This document shows positions 16,933-25,409 of a stretch of DNA of 64,000 nucleotides, piece by piece. Location of the stretch: assembly GCA_032055545.1 (NCBI GenBank), contig DAMBQR010000012.1:11988-75987 (forward strand). The letters are read 5' to 3'. The notes beneath the pieces are model-generated. The model worked only from the letters and a program-made list of their open reading frames with translations, did not search any database and was not told the origin of the DNA. Made by a program: the position numbers and the translations under genes. How positions within the stretch are numbered: position 1 is the stretch's first letter; every line of letters starts with the position of its first letter. This DNA is from Pseudescherichia sp032055545. Its GTDB lineage: Bacteria; Pseudomonadota; Gammaproteobacteria; Enterobacterales; Enterobacteriaceae.

Positions 16933-17220
16933 TCAGTGCTTATACTCAGATTTCGCGTGATACAGGACAGAATCACGTCTGTTTAACTTCAGCGAGCGGG
17001 AAGAGGTTTCCCCTTCATCAGGCAACGTTCTGAAGTGATGCACCCCATTGATTGCAGTACGAAATGCTTCACGTCGTCCATAGTCGGTTTCATCATGCAG
17101 GTTATCCTGCAGTTGACCGATAAGCGCGTCAAAAGAGACATTGTCATCGGCTTCAAGAAGCGCCATTACCGCCTCGCCCATAACCTTATCAACCAGCCTG
17201 TCTTTATCATTTTTGCTCAT
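16933..17220 (-). CDS. YmgA-like connector protein
   Basis: 95 aa protein with MSKNDKDRLVDKVMGEAVMALL followed by NVSFDALIGQLQ and RREAFRTAING, the layout of E. coli YmgA and of the copy at 38377-38688 (ELIGEAVLSLLSENGPVNTRALVTRL). The start at 17220 has GAGAGG 5 bases upstream. Second gene of a minus-strand set, about 100 bp after the YcgZ-like gene. The low GC and spacing suggest the cluster is a divergent duplicate or transferred copy of the ycgZ-ymgA-ymgB module. Confidence 0.72.
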   Translation of the reverse strand: MSKNDKDRLVDKVMGEAVMALLEADDNVSFDALIGQLQDNLHDETDYGRREAFRTAINGVHHFRTLPDEGETSSRSLKLNRRDSVLYHAKSEYKH

Positions 17221-17319
17221 TGAGCCTCTCAATAGGTATACGGCGCTGGACTGCTTATCATATTGACAGTATGCCCACTTACGCCCGAGATTGACAGGTA
17301 AATTATGCTTACTAAGCCG

Positions 17320-17574
17320 TCATAACAAAGGGTTTCGCAAAATCAGACGCATTACATCGCTAAGATGAGCATGCATAGTCTGATCGGTTGTGGCGTCCAT
17401 CCTGCCAATCAGCTTAAGGCAGAGAGTGCGTCTGCTGATAATTTGGCCGGACCGTAAAAGCGCCATAACGATATCGCCCAGCGTCTCCTCTCGTGAAGGG
17501 ACGCCCTGAATGACGCCATACACGCTCATTTTTAAGTTGCAATCAGGTGTATGTTTTACATCTTTATCGCACAT
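17320..17574 (-). CDS. YcgZ-like connector protein
   Basis: 84 aa protein. The stretch SREETLGDIVMALLRSGQII, then RRTLCLKLIGRMDATTD, aligns with E. coli YcgZ (TQQETLGEIVTEILKDGRNL, RKSLCAKLLCRLEHATG) and with the copy at 38834-39073. It is the promoter-proximal gene of the minus-strand cluster and is divergent from treZ across 341 bp. The ribosome site is weak. In E. coli, YcgZ with its partners is induced in the cold and by blue light via BluR. Confidence 0.75.
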   Translation of the reverse strand: MCDKDVKHTPDCNLKMSVYGVIQGVPSREETLGDIVMALLRSGQIISRRTLCLKLIGRMDATTDQTMHAHLSDVMRLILRNPLL

Positions 17575-17915
17575 ATCTGCCGTTTCCGATCCGGTTAAAT
17601 AATTTTTATGCTGTTAAGCGCGGGTCAGACACCCCAGCCAACTTATTTTGTCGCCTAATAATATCGATAAGAAACGGTAAATGAAAAGAAAAGAGATATT
17701 TTTTTAGCTTGCTTTTCTCCGATATCATCGGTAACCCCTTTATTTGTAAACGATATATCGAGTCCATCATTGTACATAAACCTTCCTTAAGTAGAACTGC
17801 ACATCATAATCTGCACCATAGGCTATGATTTTATTTACATACGGTCAGAAGAGGTCGCTACCCGAACACCGTTTTAACACCCTTTCATCACGTCTGCGTT
17901 TATTGAGGTATCTGC
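17575..17915. promoter_or_regulatory. Divergent promoter region, ycgZ-like cluster / treZ operon
   Basis: 341 bp, AT-rich, with no supported gene. It must contain the promoters for the connector cluster (left) and treZ (right). One TTGTACA (17770-17776) occurs, the same heptamer that is repeated upstream of ycgZ/bluF at 39139. There is also a run of overlapping AT-rich palindromes around 17726-17760 (GATATCATCGG, CGATATATCG). Confidence 0.5.
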
Positions 17916-19703
17916 ATGGAGTCCAGATCTTTTCTTAAAAGCTGGGGGGCCGAGTTTGTGGCCGCCGACACAGTGCGTTTTCGTGTTTGGGCGAGCGGAC
18001 AGGAAAGCGTCACGCTCAGGCTCACCGGCAAGGAATTTAAGATGAACCCGGCCGGAGAAGGCTGGTTCGAATTTTCTGCAAATGGGCTCGCGCCTGGTAC
18101 GGAATATAATTATGTTCTGGCTGAAGGTACCGTTCTGCCGGACCCGGCATCCCGTGGGCAAAAGGCCGATGTTAATGGTCCCTCGCTGGTTGTAAATCCG
18201 GAGAGCTATTGCTGGCAAAATACGCAGTGGCAAGGTCGGCCCTGGGAAGAGACCGTTTTTTATGAACTGCACGTGGGTACCTTTACTCCCGAAGGGACGT
18301 TTCGGGCCGCCATCGAAAAACTGCCTTATTTGGCCGAAACAGGTATTACCGCCATTGAGCTTCTGCCCGTGTCGCAATTTGGTGGTAACCGGGGCTGGGG
18401 CTACGATGGCGTTCTTCTCTATGCGCCGCACTCCGCATACGGTACGCCAGACGACTTGAAGGCCTTCGTTGATGCTGCTCATGGCTATGGCATATCGGTT
18501 GTGCTCGACATTGTGCTGAATCATTTCGGCCCAGAAGGTAACTATCTGCCGTTGCTCTCGCCGGAATTTTTCCACAAGGAGCGAATGACGCCCTGGGGAC
18601 CCGGCATCGCCTATGACGTCGATGCGGTGCGACGCTATATAACCGAAGCATCGCTTTACTGGCTGAAAGAGTTCAACCTGGACGGGCTGCGTTTTGATGC
18701 GATTGACCAGATAGAGGATAGCGCTGAGAAGCATGTCCTGATTGAGATAGCCGAACGCATTCGCACGGAGATTTCCGACCGGCCAGTCCACCTGACCACC
18801 GAAGATAGCCGTAACGTCATTTTTCTCCACCCGCGCGATGAAGAGGGGGCAGCCCCGCTGTTCAGCGGCGAATGGAACGACGATTTCCACAATGCCGTAC
18901 ACGTTTTTGCTACCGGCGAAACCCACGCCTACTACCAGGACTTTGCTGACGAGCCGGAGAAACACGTGGCGCGGGCGCTGGCCGAAGGGTTTGCTTATCA
19001 GGGAGAGGTATCAGCCCACTCTGGCGAGGCACGCGGCGTGAACAGCACCAGCCAACCGCCGGTGGCCTTTGTGGATTTTATCCAGAACCACGACCAGACG
19101 GGTAACCGCGCCCAGGGTGAGCGCCTGGTCTCCCTGGCAGGTGCCGAACGAACGAAGGTGTTGCTGGCTGCGCTGCTTCTCTCGCCACACATTCCGCTGC
19201 TGTTTATGGGGGAGGAGTACGGCGAGAGCAATCCTTTCCTGTTCTTTACCGATTTTCATGGCGATCTCGCCAAAGCCGTGCGCGAGGGTCGGGCAAAAGA
19301 GTTCGAGGGGCACAGTGGCTACGAAGGTGACAGCGTGCCCGATCCCAACGCTGAGAGCACATTTATGCAGTCGAAGCTGGACTGGACAAAGCTGGAAGGC
19401 CACGAAGGGCAATCATGGCTGGCGCTGACCCGGGCGCTGCTGCGTCTGCGCCAGCAGCATATCGTGCCGCTGCTGGCGACCGCTGGCGGCAATTCTGGAC
19501 GGGTCGTCAACACTGCCGAGGGCTTCCTTGCCGTGACCTGGACCTTCCCGAAAGGCACCCTCTCGCTGGCGCTGAATATTAACGAGCGTAAGCAGACATT
19601 ACCGGACCTGCCGGGCGAAACCGTTTTTGCCTGGCCGAATGCGACAGATGAACTGCCGCAGAACTCAATTGTTGTTCGCCTTGCATCAGGAGAAGCAAAG
19701 TGA
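17916..19703 (+). CDS. treZ: Malto-oligosyltrehalose trehalohydrolase TreZ
   Basis: 595 aa GH13 enzyme that releases trehalose from maltooligosyl trehalose made by TreY. An N-terminal carbohydrate-binding/E-set domain (residues 1-100) is followed by the catalytic barrel: ELHVGTFTPEGTF, DIVLNHFGPEGNYL, nucleophile in LDGLRFDAID, acid/base in LTTEDSRNV and third acid in FIQNHDQTGNR. Length fits the family. GAGG precedes the ATG by 8 bases. It overlaps treY by four bases (GTGA), so the two are coupled. Trehalose made this way from glycogen or maltodextrin protects against osmotic and cold stress. Confidence 0.94.
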   Translation: MESRSFLKSWGAEFVAADTVRFRVWASGQESVTLRLTGKEFKMNPAGEGWFEFSANGLAPGTEYNYVLAEGTVLPDPASRGQKADVNGPSLVVNPESYCWQNTQWQGRPWEETVFYELHVGTFTPEGTFRAAIEKLPYLAETGITAIELLPVSQFGGNRGWGYDGVLLYAPHSAYGTPDDLKAFVDAAHGYGISVVLDIVLNHFGPEGNYLPLLSPEFFHKERMTPWGPGIAYDVDAVRRYITEASLYWLKEFNLDGLRFDAIDQIEDSAEKHVLIEIAERIRTEISDRPVHLTTEDSRNVIFLHPRDEEGAAPLFSGEWNDDFHNAVHVFATGETHAYYQDFADEPEKHVARALAEGFAYQGEVSAHSGEARGVNSTSQPPVAFVDFIQNHDQTGNRAQGERLVSLAGAERTKVLLAALLLSPHIPLLFMGEEYGESNPFLFFTDFHGDLAKAVREGRAKEFEGHSGYEGDSVPDPNAESTFMQSKLDWTKLEGHEGQSWLALTRALLRLRQQHIVPLLATAGGNSGRVVNTAEGFLAVTWTFPKGTLSLALNINERKQTLPDLPGETVFAWPNATDELPQNSIVVRLASGEAK

Positions 19704-22234
19704 AGATCCCAACCGCGACCTACCGAATCCAGTTTCGTAACGGCATGACCTTTGATCGTGCCGCTGCCCTTGTGCCTTACATGCAGCAGCTCGGCATTAG
19801 CCACCTCTACGCTTCGCCGATCTTTACCGCCACGTCCGGCTCGACCCATGGATATGACGTTACCGATGCCAACGAGATCGAGCCAGCCATCGGCGGCCGC
19901 GAAGGCTTTGACCGAATGGTGAAGGCCCTTAAAGAGGCGGGCCTCGGCCTGATTCTGGATATCGTCCCGAACCATATGGCGGCCTCGCTGGAGAACCCGT
20001 GGTGGCGCGACGTGGTTGAAAACGGTGAAAAGAGCCGCTACGCCCGCTATTTTGATATCGACTGGTCGCGTCGTCTGACCCTGCCATTCCTCGGTGATGC
20101 CTTTGAAGCCGAGCTGGAGAAGGGGGATATTAGCGTGCAGGCGGATCCGCAGACGGGGAAACCCGCGTTCGCCTATTTTGACAGTTTCTATCCGCTTTGC
20201 CCGGAGAGCTACCAGGGTCGCGAAGAGGAGGTGCTTAAGCTTACCGACAGAGCCGAGCTTATCGCGCTCCACGAGCGCCAGCCCTATCGGCTGATGACGT
20301 GGCGGGATGCGCCACGCGATCTCTCCTATCGCCGCTTCTTTGAAATCACTGGCCTGGCTGGCGTTCGCGTTGAGGACGATGCCGTCTTTGACGATAGCCA
20401 CCGGCTGATCCTCGACCTGGTGCGCAGCGGGGCGGTAGACGGTCTGCGAGTCGATCACGTAGATGGCCTTGCCGATCCCAAAGGGTATCTCCAGCGCCTG
20501 CGCCAGCAGGCCGGGACCGCCTGCTACATTACCGTTGAGAAGATCCTCGGTAAAGGCGAGCACCTGCCCGATGACTGGCCGGTATCCGGCACCACCGGGT
20601 ATGAGTTCATTGCCGCGCTCTCGGACGCTCTGGTAGATGATGACCGGCTCGACGCTTTGCGCAAAGCCTACGATAAGGTTCTTGAGAAGCCCGCTGATAT
20701 GAAGGCCGAGCTGCGGGCAGCCAAGCTGTTAATGGCCGATAGAAATTTTGAAGGCGAATTTACGACTCTGCTGAAACTGGCGCTGGCCATTGCAGAGTCA
20801 GACGGGATCGCCGTTCATGAAGCCACCGTGCGCGCCGCCTTACGAGAACTTCTGGTCGCCTTCCCGGTCTATCGTACCTATGGCACAGAAGCCGGCCTGC
20901 CACCAGCCGATGCTGAACTGCTGCAAAAAGTGGTAGCGAAAGTTAAAGCAGGCGCGAACGCGCCGGATCCTGAAGCGCTGGATTTTATCACTCGTATTCT
21001 CACCGGTTCGCTCTCTGAATCCGCCTCTGCCAGGGCGGCGCTTTTCCGCACCCGTTTTCAGCAGCTCACCGGACCGCTGATGGCTAAATCGGTAGAGGAC
21101 ACGCTCTTCTTCCGCCAGAACATGGGCCTGGCGCTCAACGAAGTAGGAGCCGAGCCGCTGCGTCGCGCCTTCTCCCTTGAGCGTTTCCATGGCGAGATGA
21201 AGACCCGACTGGATAAGCAGCCTGACGCGCTCTCCGGTACGTCGACCCACGACACCAAACGCGGCGAGGATACGCGCGCGCGGCTCTACACCCTGACGGA
21301 AGCCCCGGCGCGCTGGGCAGTATGCGTTGCCCGCTGGCAGGAGATCAACCAGCACAAGGTGGTTCAACTTGAGGATGGTCCGGCTCCGAAACCTGCCGGG
21401 GCGTGGATGCTCTATCAGGCACTGGCGGGCGTGTGGCCCGTTACGCTCCAGCCCGACGACGCCGAAGGCCTGAAGGCGCTGGAGGCACGCTTCCTGGACT
21501 TCGTTGAAAAAGCGCTGCGGGAAGCCAAGCTGCGTACCGACTGGGTTGACAGCAACGATCCCTTTGAAAAAGCGATGCTCGACTATGCCCGGCACCTGCT
21601 TTCGCCGGATAACCAGGCCTTCCTGCAGGATTTTGTCAGCGCGCTGCAGCCGTTTATTCGCGCCGGGCTGGTTAACAGCCTCACCCAGACGGTGATTAAG
21701 CTCACCGCGCCGGGGGTGCCTGATATCTATCAGGGCAGCGAGGCGCTTAACTTTAGCCTCGTCGATCCCGATAACCGCCGGGAGCCGGATTTTGCCACGC
21801 TGACCCAGCAGCTCGGCGACGACGATCTGCCAGTGCCGACCAGCGAAGAGAGCTGGCAAAGCGGCCTGCTGAAGCAGCAGGTTATCGCCAGAAGCCTGCG
21901 CCTGCGTCAGCAGAAGCCCGCATTGTTCCGCCATGGCGACTATCTGCCGCTGACGGTGACGGGGGAGCGGGTGGATCACGTTATCGCCTATGCCCGAGTG
22001 ACGCCTCGGATTCGAGGCGGTGATGCGCTGATCGTCATCGCGCCACGCCTCGCGCTGCGTCTGCCTGACGATGCTGAAGCAGCATGGTTTACCGATACCA
22101 CCATTGCGCTGCCTGAGTCACTCGCAGGCCGCCGCTACCGCAATATTCTCAGCGGAGAGGTTATCTCCCTGACCGATCGCCTTGATTTAACCAATATCAC
22201 TGGAGATGTACCGCAAATATTGATAGCTGATTGA
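19700..22234 (+). CDS. treY: Malto-oligosyltrehalose synthase TreY
   Basis: 844 aa GH13 enzyme that isomerises the reducing-end alpha-1,4 bond of maltodextrins to alpha,alpha-1,1. Motifs: TYRIQFRNGMTFDRAAALVPY and GISHLYASPIFTATSGSTHGYD at the N terminus, DIVPNHMA, nucleophile in VDGLRVDHVDGL, acid/base in TVEKILGKGE and the substrate strip STHDTKRGEDTRAR. The start is GTG at 19700 overlapping the treZ stop. With TreZ it converts glycogen-derived chains to trehalose. No treS or otsAB lies nearby. Confidence 0.95.
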   Translation: MKIPTATYRIQFRNGMTFDRAAALVPYMQQLGISHLYASPIFTATSGSTHGYDVTDANEIEPAIGGREGFDRMVKALKEAGLGLILDIVPNHMAASLENPWWRDVVENGEKSRYARYFDIDWSRRLTLPFLGDAFEAELEKGDISVQADPQTGKPAFAYFDSFYPLCPESYQGREEEVLKLTDRAELIALHERQPYRLMTWRDAPRDLSYRRFFEITGLAGVRVEDDAVFDDSHRLILDLVRSGAVDGLRVDHVDGLADPKGYLQRLRQQAGTACYITVEKILGKGEHLPDDWPVSGTTGYEFIAALSDALVDDDRLDALRKAYDKVLEKPADMKAELRAAKLLMADRNFEGEFTTLLKLALAIAESDGIAVHEATVRAALRELLVAFPVYRTYGTEAGLPPADAELLQKVVAKVKAGANAPDPEALDFITRILTGSLSESASARAALFRTRFQQLTGPLMAKSVEDTLFFRQNMGLALNEVGAEPLRRAFSLERFHGEMKTRLDKQPDALSGTSTHDTKRGEDTRARLYTLTEAPARWAVCVARWQEINQHKVVQLEDGPAPKPAGAWMLYQALAGVWPVTLQPDDAEGLKALEARFLDFVEKALREAKLRTDWVDSNDPFEKAMLDYARHLLSPDNQAFLQDFVSALQPFIRAGLVNSLTQTVIKLTAPGVPDIYQGSEALNFSLVDPDNRREPDFATLTQQLGDDDLPVPTSEESWQSGLLKQQVIARSLRLRQQKPALFRHGDYLPLTVTGERVDHVIAYARVTPRIRGGDALIVIAPRLALRLPDDAEAAWFTDTTIALPESLAGRRYRNILSGEVISLTDRLDLTNITGDVPQILIAD

Positions 22235-22331
22235 TTTGAATCGTGAAAATTTGCAGCGCTAAATCGCGCCTGGTTGCTTATTGCCTGAAGGAATGTGCCC
22301 TCTGAAGTCCACATTCTATGGAGAAGAATGA

Positions 22332-24407
22332 ATGAAACACAGTAACGCGTATAAAATCCTGCCGGGGGATTATCATCTTCTCGGCGCTAACTACGATGGT
22401 GAGGGCGTCAATTTTGCCCTTTTCTCGGCGCATGCAGAGCGCGTTGAGCTTTGCCTCTATGACCCAAGCGGCAAGAACGAGATTGCCCGCCTTGAGCTGC
22501 CGGAAAATACTCATGAAGTCTGGCATGGCTACGTGCCAGGCCTGAGACCGGGCGCGCTCTACGGCTTCCGCGTCCACGGACCGTTCGATCCCGAGAACGG
22601 TCATCGCTTTAACCCCAATAAGCTAGTGATTGATCCCTATGCCCGCGAGCTGGTTGGCGATGTAGAGTGGAACGAAGCGCACTTCGCCTACGACATGCTG
22701 CATGAAGATAAGGATCTGACCTTTGATAAGCGGGACAGCGCGCCGTTTATGCCGAAGTGCCGGGTGATCGACCCGCATGAGTTTGACTGGCAGGATAATA
22801 ACCGGCCGAATATTCCATGGTCGCAGGCGATTATCTATGAAACCCATGTGAAGGGTTTCACCCAGCTCAACTCCGCGCTGCCGCAGGAGCTGCGCGGTAA
22901 CTTTGAAGGGATGGGCCACAAGGCTACCGTGGACTACATCAAAAGCCTGGGCATTACCTCTGTCGAGCTGCTGCCGGTTCACTGGTTCCCGGACGACCAG
23001 CATCTGCTGGACAGAGGTCTGAAAAACTTCTGGGGCTACAATACGCTTGGCTTCTTTGCGCCCGCGTCGCGCTACTACGGGCCGAATGGTATTCAGGGCT
23101 TCCGCGATATGGTACGCGCGTTCCACGATGCCGGTATCGAGGTGATCCTCGATGTGGTCTATAACCACACGGCGGAAGGAAACGAGCTTGGCCCAACGCT
23201 GTCGTTCAAGGGGATCGATAACTTCTCTTACTACCGTACGCTGCCTGACCAGCACCGCTACTATATCAACGATACCGGCACGGGAAATACCGTCAATACC
23301 TCTCATCCCCGCGTGCTGCAGCTGGTGATGGACTCCCTGCGCTACTGGGCGGAGTCGATGCATATCGACGGCTTCCGTTTCGACCTCGGCACGATCCTTG
23401 GTCGTGAGCCGGAGGGCTTCGACCAGCGCGGCGGCTTCTTTGATGCCATGACGCAGGATCCGGTGCTGTCAAAACTGAAGCTGATCGGTGAACCCTGGGA
23501 TATCGGCCCGGGTGGCTACCAGGTGGGTGGTTTCCCGCCGGGCTGGGCGGAGTGGAACGATAAGTATCGTGACACGGTGCGCGAATACTGGAAGGGCGAT
23601 AACGTGGCATCCGATTTTGCTTCCCGCCTGCTTGGCTCTGGCGATCTCTATGACGTCCGCGGCCGTCGCCCCTGGGCTAGCGTTAACTTTATCACCGCTC
23701 ACGATGGCTTTACGCTTAACGACATGGTGTCGTACAACGAAAAGCACAACGAAGAGAATGGCGAAGATAACAACGATGGCCATAACGACAACCGCTCGTA
23801 TAACTACGGCGCAGAAGGTCCGACCGACGACGAAAATATTAATGCGATCCGCGAGCGGCAGAAACGTAATTTCCTCGCTACGCTGCTCTTCTCCCACGGC
23901 ACCCCGATGCTGTTGGCCGGGGACGAGTTTGGCCGCAGCCAGATGGGTAACAACAACGGCTACTGTCAGGACAGCGAGATCTCCTGGGTACAGTGGGACG
24001 ATCTGCCAGCCTCCAGCGAGGCGCTGCGCGAGTTTACGCGACAGATTATTAAGCTGCGTACCGAGCAGCCGTTACTGCGTCGAGAAAGCTGGCGCGATGG
24101 CCTGCTTATCGAGTGGTTCAACGCCGAAGGGGGCATTCAGCAGCCTGAACACTGGCATGAGGGATCGGCTCTGGTGGTCTACATCAGCCGTCCGGATCTG
24201 AAAAAGGAAGAGGGGACCTGGCACGACGTGCTGATGCTGCTCAACCCGTTTGAAGAGAGCATGGAATTCCGTATTCCGCAGCCTGGAGAAAGCGGCTGGG
24301 TGCTGGAGCTGACCACCTTTGATACGGAAACACGCGGCATCGTTATTGATAGCGAAACAGACTTTACTCTGAAAGGGCGCAGCATTGCTCTATTCAGAAG
24401 GCCGTAA
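22332..24407 (+). CDS. glgX: Glycogen debranching enzyme GlgX (TreX type)
   Basis: 691 aa isoamylase-type GH13 enzyme. N-terminal CBM48 domain (GANYDGEGVNFALFSAHAERVELCLYD), then YETHVKGFT, VVYNHTAEGNE, nucleophile in IDGFRFDLGTILG, acid/base in LIGEPWDIGPGGY and TAHDGFTLNDMVSYN. It hydrolyses alpha-1,6 branches of limit dextrins. Lying 97 bp after treY it supplies linear maltodextrins for TreYZ, the arrangement called treX in other bacteria; this copy is likely distinct from the glgX of the glycogen operon elsewhere. A terminator for this unit lies inside the convergent toxin gene (24449-24483). Confidence 0.93.
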   Translation: MKHSNAYKILPGDYHLLGANYDGEGVNFALFSAHAERVELCLYDPSGKNEIARLELPENTHEVWHGYVPGLRPGALYGFRVHGPFDPENGHRFNPNKLVIDPYARELVGDVEWNEAHFAYDMLHEDKDLTFDKRDSAPFMPKCRVIDPHEFDWQDNNRPNIPWSQAIIYETHVKGFTQLNSALPQELRGNFEGMGHKATVDYIKSLGITSVELLPVHWFPDDQHLLDRGLKNFWGYNTLGFFAPASRYYGPNGIQGFRDMVRAFHDAGIEVILDVVYNHTAEGNELGPTLSFKGIDNFSYYRTLPDQHRYYINDTGTGNTVNTSHPRVLQLVMDSLRYWAESMHIDGFRFDLGTILGREPEGFDQRGGFFDAMTQDPVLSKLKLIGEPWDIGPGGYQVGGFPPGWAEWNDKYRDTVREYWKGDNVASDFASRLLGSGDLYDVRGRRPWASVNFITAHDGFTLNDMVSYNEKHNEENGEDNNDGHNDNRSYNYGAEGPTDDENINAIRERQKRNFLATLLFSHGTPMLLAGDEFGRSQMGNNNGYCQDSEISWVQWDDLPASSEALREFTRQIIKLRTEQPLLRRESWRDGLLIEWFNAEGGIQQPEHWHEGSALVVYISRPDLKKEEGTWHDVLMLLNPFEESMEFRIPQPGESGWVLELTTFDTETRGIVIDSETDFTLKGRSIALFRRP

Positions 24408-24413
24408 CGCTTA

Positions 24414-24890
24414 CTAACAGCGCCTGCCCAGGCGCGAATCGATAATAAACGGCTCTGCTTTAACACTCAGCAGAGCCGTTTTTGCATCGGGATGTTCCGG
24501 GTTAAACAGCGCGTTCCACTCTCCGGTAATGGTGCTTGGGACACGCAGCAGCAGACCATTGTTTACGTCGGCCAGCCATTGATCGCCAATCTGCTGGGTA
24601 GAGATTGGGGCCGGATCGGCCTGCCACTCCTCTGGTAATGTATTGAGATCGAGCGTAGCGATCAGCGCAGTGGGGATCTCAATGGTCAGAAAGCTATAGC
24701 CTTCAGCAATGTCCTCGATTTCCAGATGCACCAGCGTTTCCAGCACGCAAAGCGCCTTTGATGAACCGAGATAGACGCACTCACGGCCACGAGAGTTCCA
24801 GCGGCCACCGAAGGTGCGTGCCCCGTACCCATCAAATGCGGTAGCGACGTAGCGCGACTTCACCAGCCGCCAGAAAAGCTCTGTCTCCAT
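24414..24890 (-). CDS. RES domain toxin (type II toxin-antitoxin)
   Basis: 158 aa RES-domain protein, the toxin class (ParT/MbcT-like) that depletes NAD+ or ADP-ribosylates targets. The conserved Arg and Glu regions are visible as FDGYGARTFGGRWNSRG and KALCVLETLVHLE, plus LSVKAEPFIIDSRL at the end, which is the usual family C terminus. Its ATG overlaps the antitoxin stop by one base (TAATG), the classical antitoxin-toxin coupling. It converges on glgX, whose terminator is embedded in its 3' coding end. Confidence 0.88.
   Translation of the reverse strand: METELFWRLVKSRYVATAFDGYGARTFGGRWNSRGRECVYLGSSKALCVLETLVHLEIEDIAEGYSFLTIEIPTALIATLDLNTLPEEWQADPAPISTQQIGDQWLADVNNGLLLRVPSTITGEWNALFNPEHPDAKTALLSVKAEPFIIDSRLGRRC
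24449..24483 (+). terminator. Intrinsic terminator of treZ-treY-glgX, inside RES toxin gene
   Basis: ACGGCTCTGCT and AGCAGAGCCGT form a perfect 11-bp stem with a 9-base loop, followed by a T run, 42 bp beyond the glgX stop. The same bases encode about the last 15-25 residues of the convergent RES-domain toxin. Confidence 0.85.
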
Positions 24891-25342
24891 TAGCTCAGTA
24901 CGCCGTGCTCAAGCCTGCCGACGAGGGTTAGCACCGCTTCGGCACCGGCAGGGGTAGAGAGCAGCTCTGCCGGTTTTTTGCCCCCCAGACCCTTGGCGGG
25001 TCTATTTAGCCACTGGGCCATCCGGACATTATCGTTGTTAAACAGCTCGCGCGCCGCGCTAATTGCCCGAGCCAGGGTATAAACCCGTGCGCTCTGCTCA
25101 GGAGAAAAGCGCTTCTCCGCGCTGTTTAGCCTTCGGCTATAGGTATTGCGATCGATACCGGCCATACGCAGCAGCACCGCCTCGTCAAGCTGGGTCGCAT
25201 CAGTAATACTGCGTAAAATAGTCGCGCTCAGTCCGGTATTAATACTGTCATGGGCGGCAATCGCCGCGGCAGGCAGTCCCAGCGTGCTGAGCAAGTCATG
25301 CGGAAGGGACGCTGCTTTGGGAGTAAAAAGTTGCATGGTCAT
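24890..25342 (-). CDS. Xre/MbcA/ParS family antitoxin
   Basis: 150 aa antitoxin partner of the RES toxin. It has an N-terminal Xre-like region (LDEAVLLRMAGIDRNTYSRRL) and a C-terminal toxin-binding DUF2384 domain (ARELFNNDNVRMAQWLNRPAKGLGGKKPAELLSTPAGAEAVLTLV) that usually covers the toxin active site. The start at 25342 has a strong AGGAGG site. A short direct/inverted motif CTCCTGTTCATTTGA...TCAAATGAACAGGA in the upstream 25350-25393 region probably is its autoregulatory operator. Confidence 0.88.
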   Translation of the reverse strand: MTMQLFTPKAASLPHDLLSTLGLPAAAIAAHDSINTGLSATILRSITDATQLDEAVLLRMAGIDRNTYSRRLNSAEKRFSPEQSARVYTLARAISAARELFNNDNVRMAQWLNRPAKGLGGKKPAELLSTPAGAEAVLTLVGRLEHGVLS

Positions 25343-25349
25343 CACGCCT

Positions 25350-25393
25350 CCTGTTCATTTGATAAAAATATTAGCTCAAATGAACAGGAAGCA
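25350..25393. promoter_or_regulatory. Inverted repeat upstream of the Xre-RES operon
   Basis: TCCTGTTCATTTGA and TCAAATGAACAGGA are perfect 14-base inverted arms separated by about 16 bases of AT-rich sequence (25349-25392), immediately upstream of the antitoxin start. It is well placed as an operator for autoregulation by the Xre antitoxin, and could also act as a hairpin after adhP's 3' end. Confidence 0.7.
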
Positions 25394-25409
25394 CAATGCA
25401 TGTTATGCC

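Noticed and set aside
17874..18965. 363-codon minus-strand frame opposite treZ
   Set aside because: Antisense to the conserved catalytic core of treZ; no recognisable domain or ribosome site.
19328..19340. GTGACAGCGTGCC, similar to matS
   Set aside because: Two mismatches in the right arm; coding sequence of treZ.
20840..21979. 379-codon minus-strand frame opposite treY
   Set aside because: Shadow of treY codon usage; no protein features.
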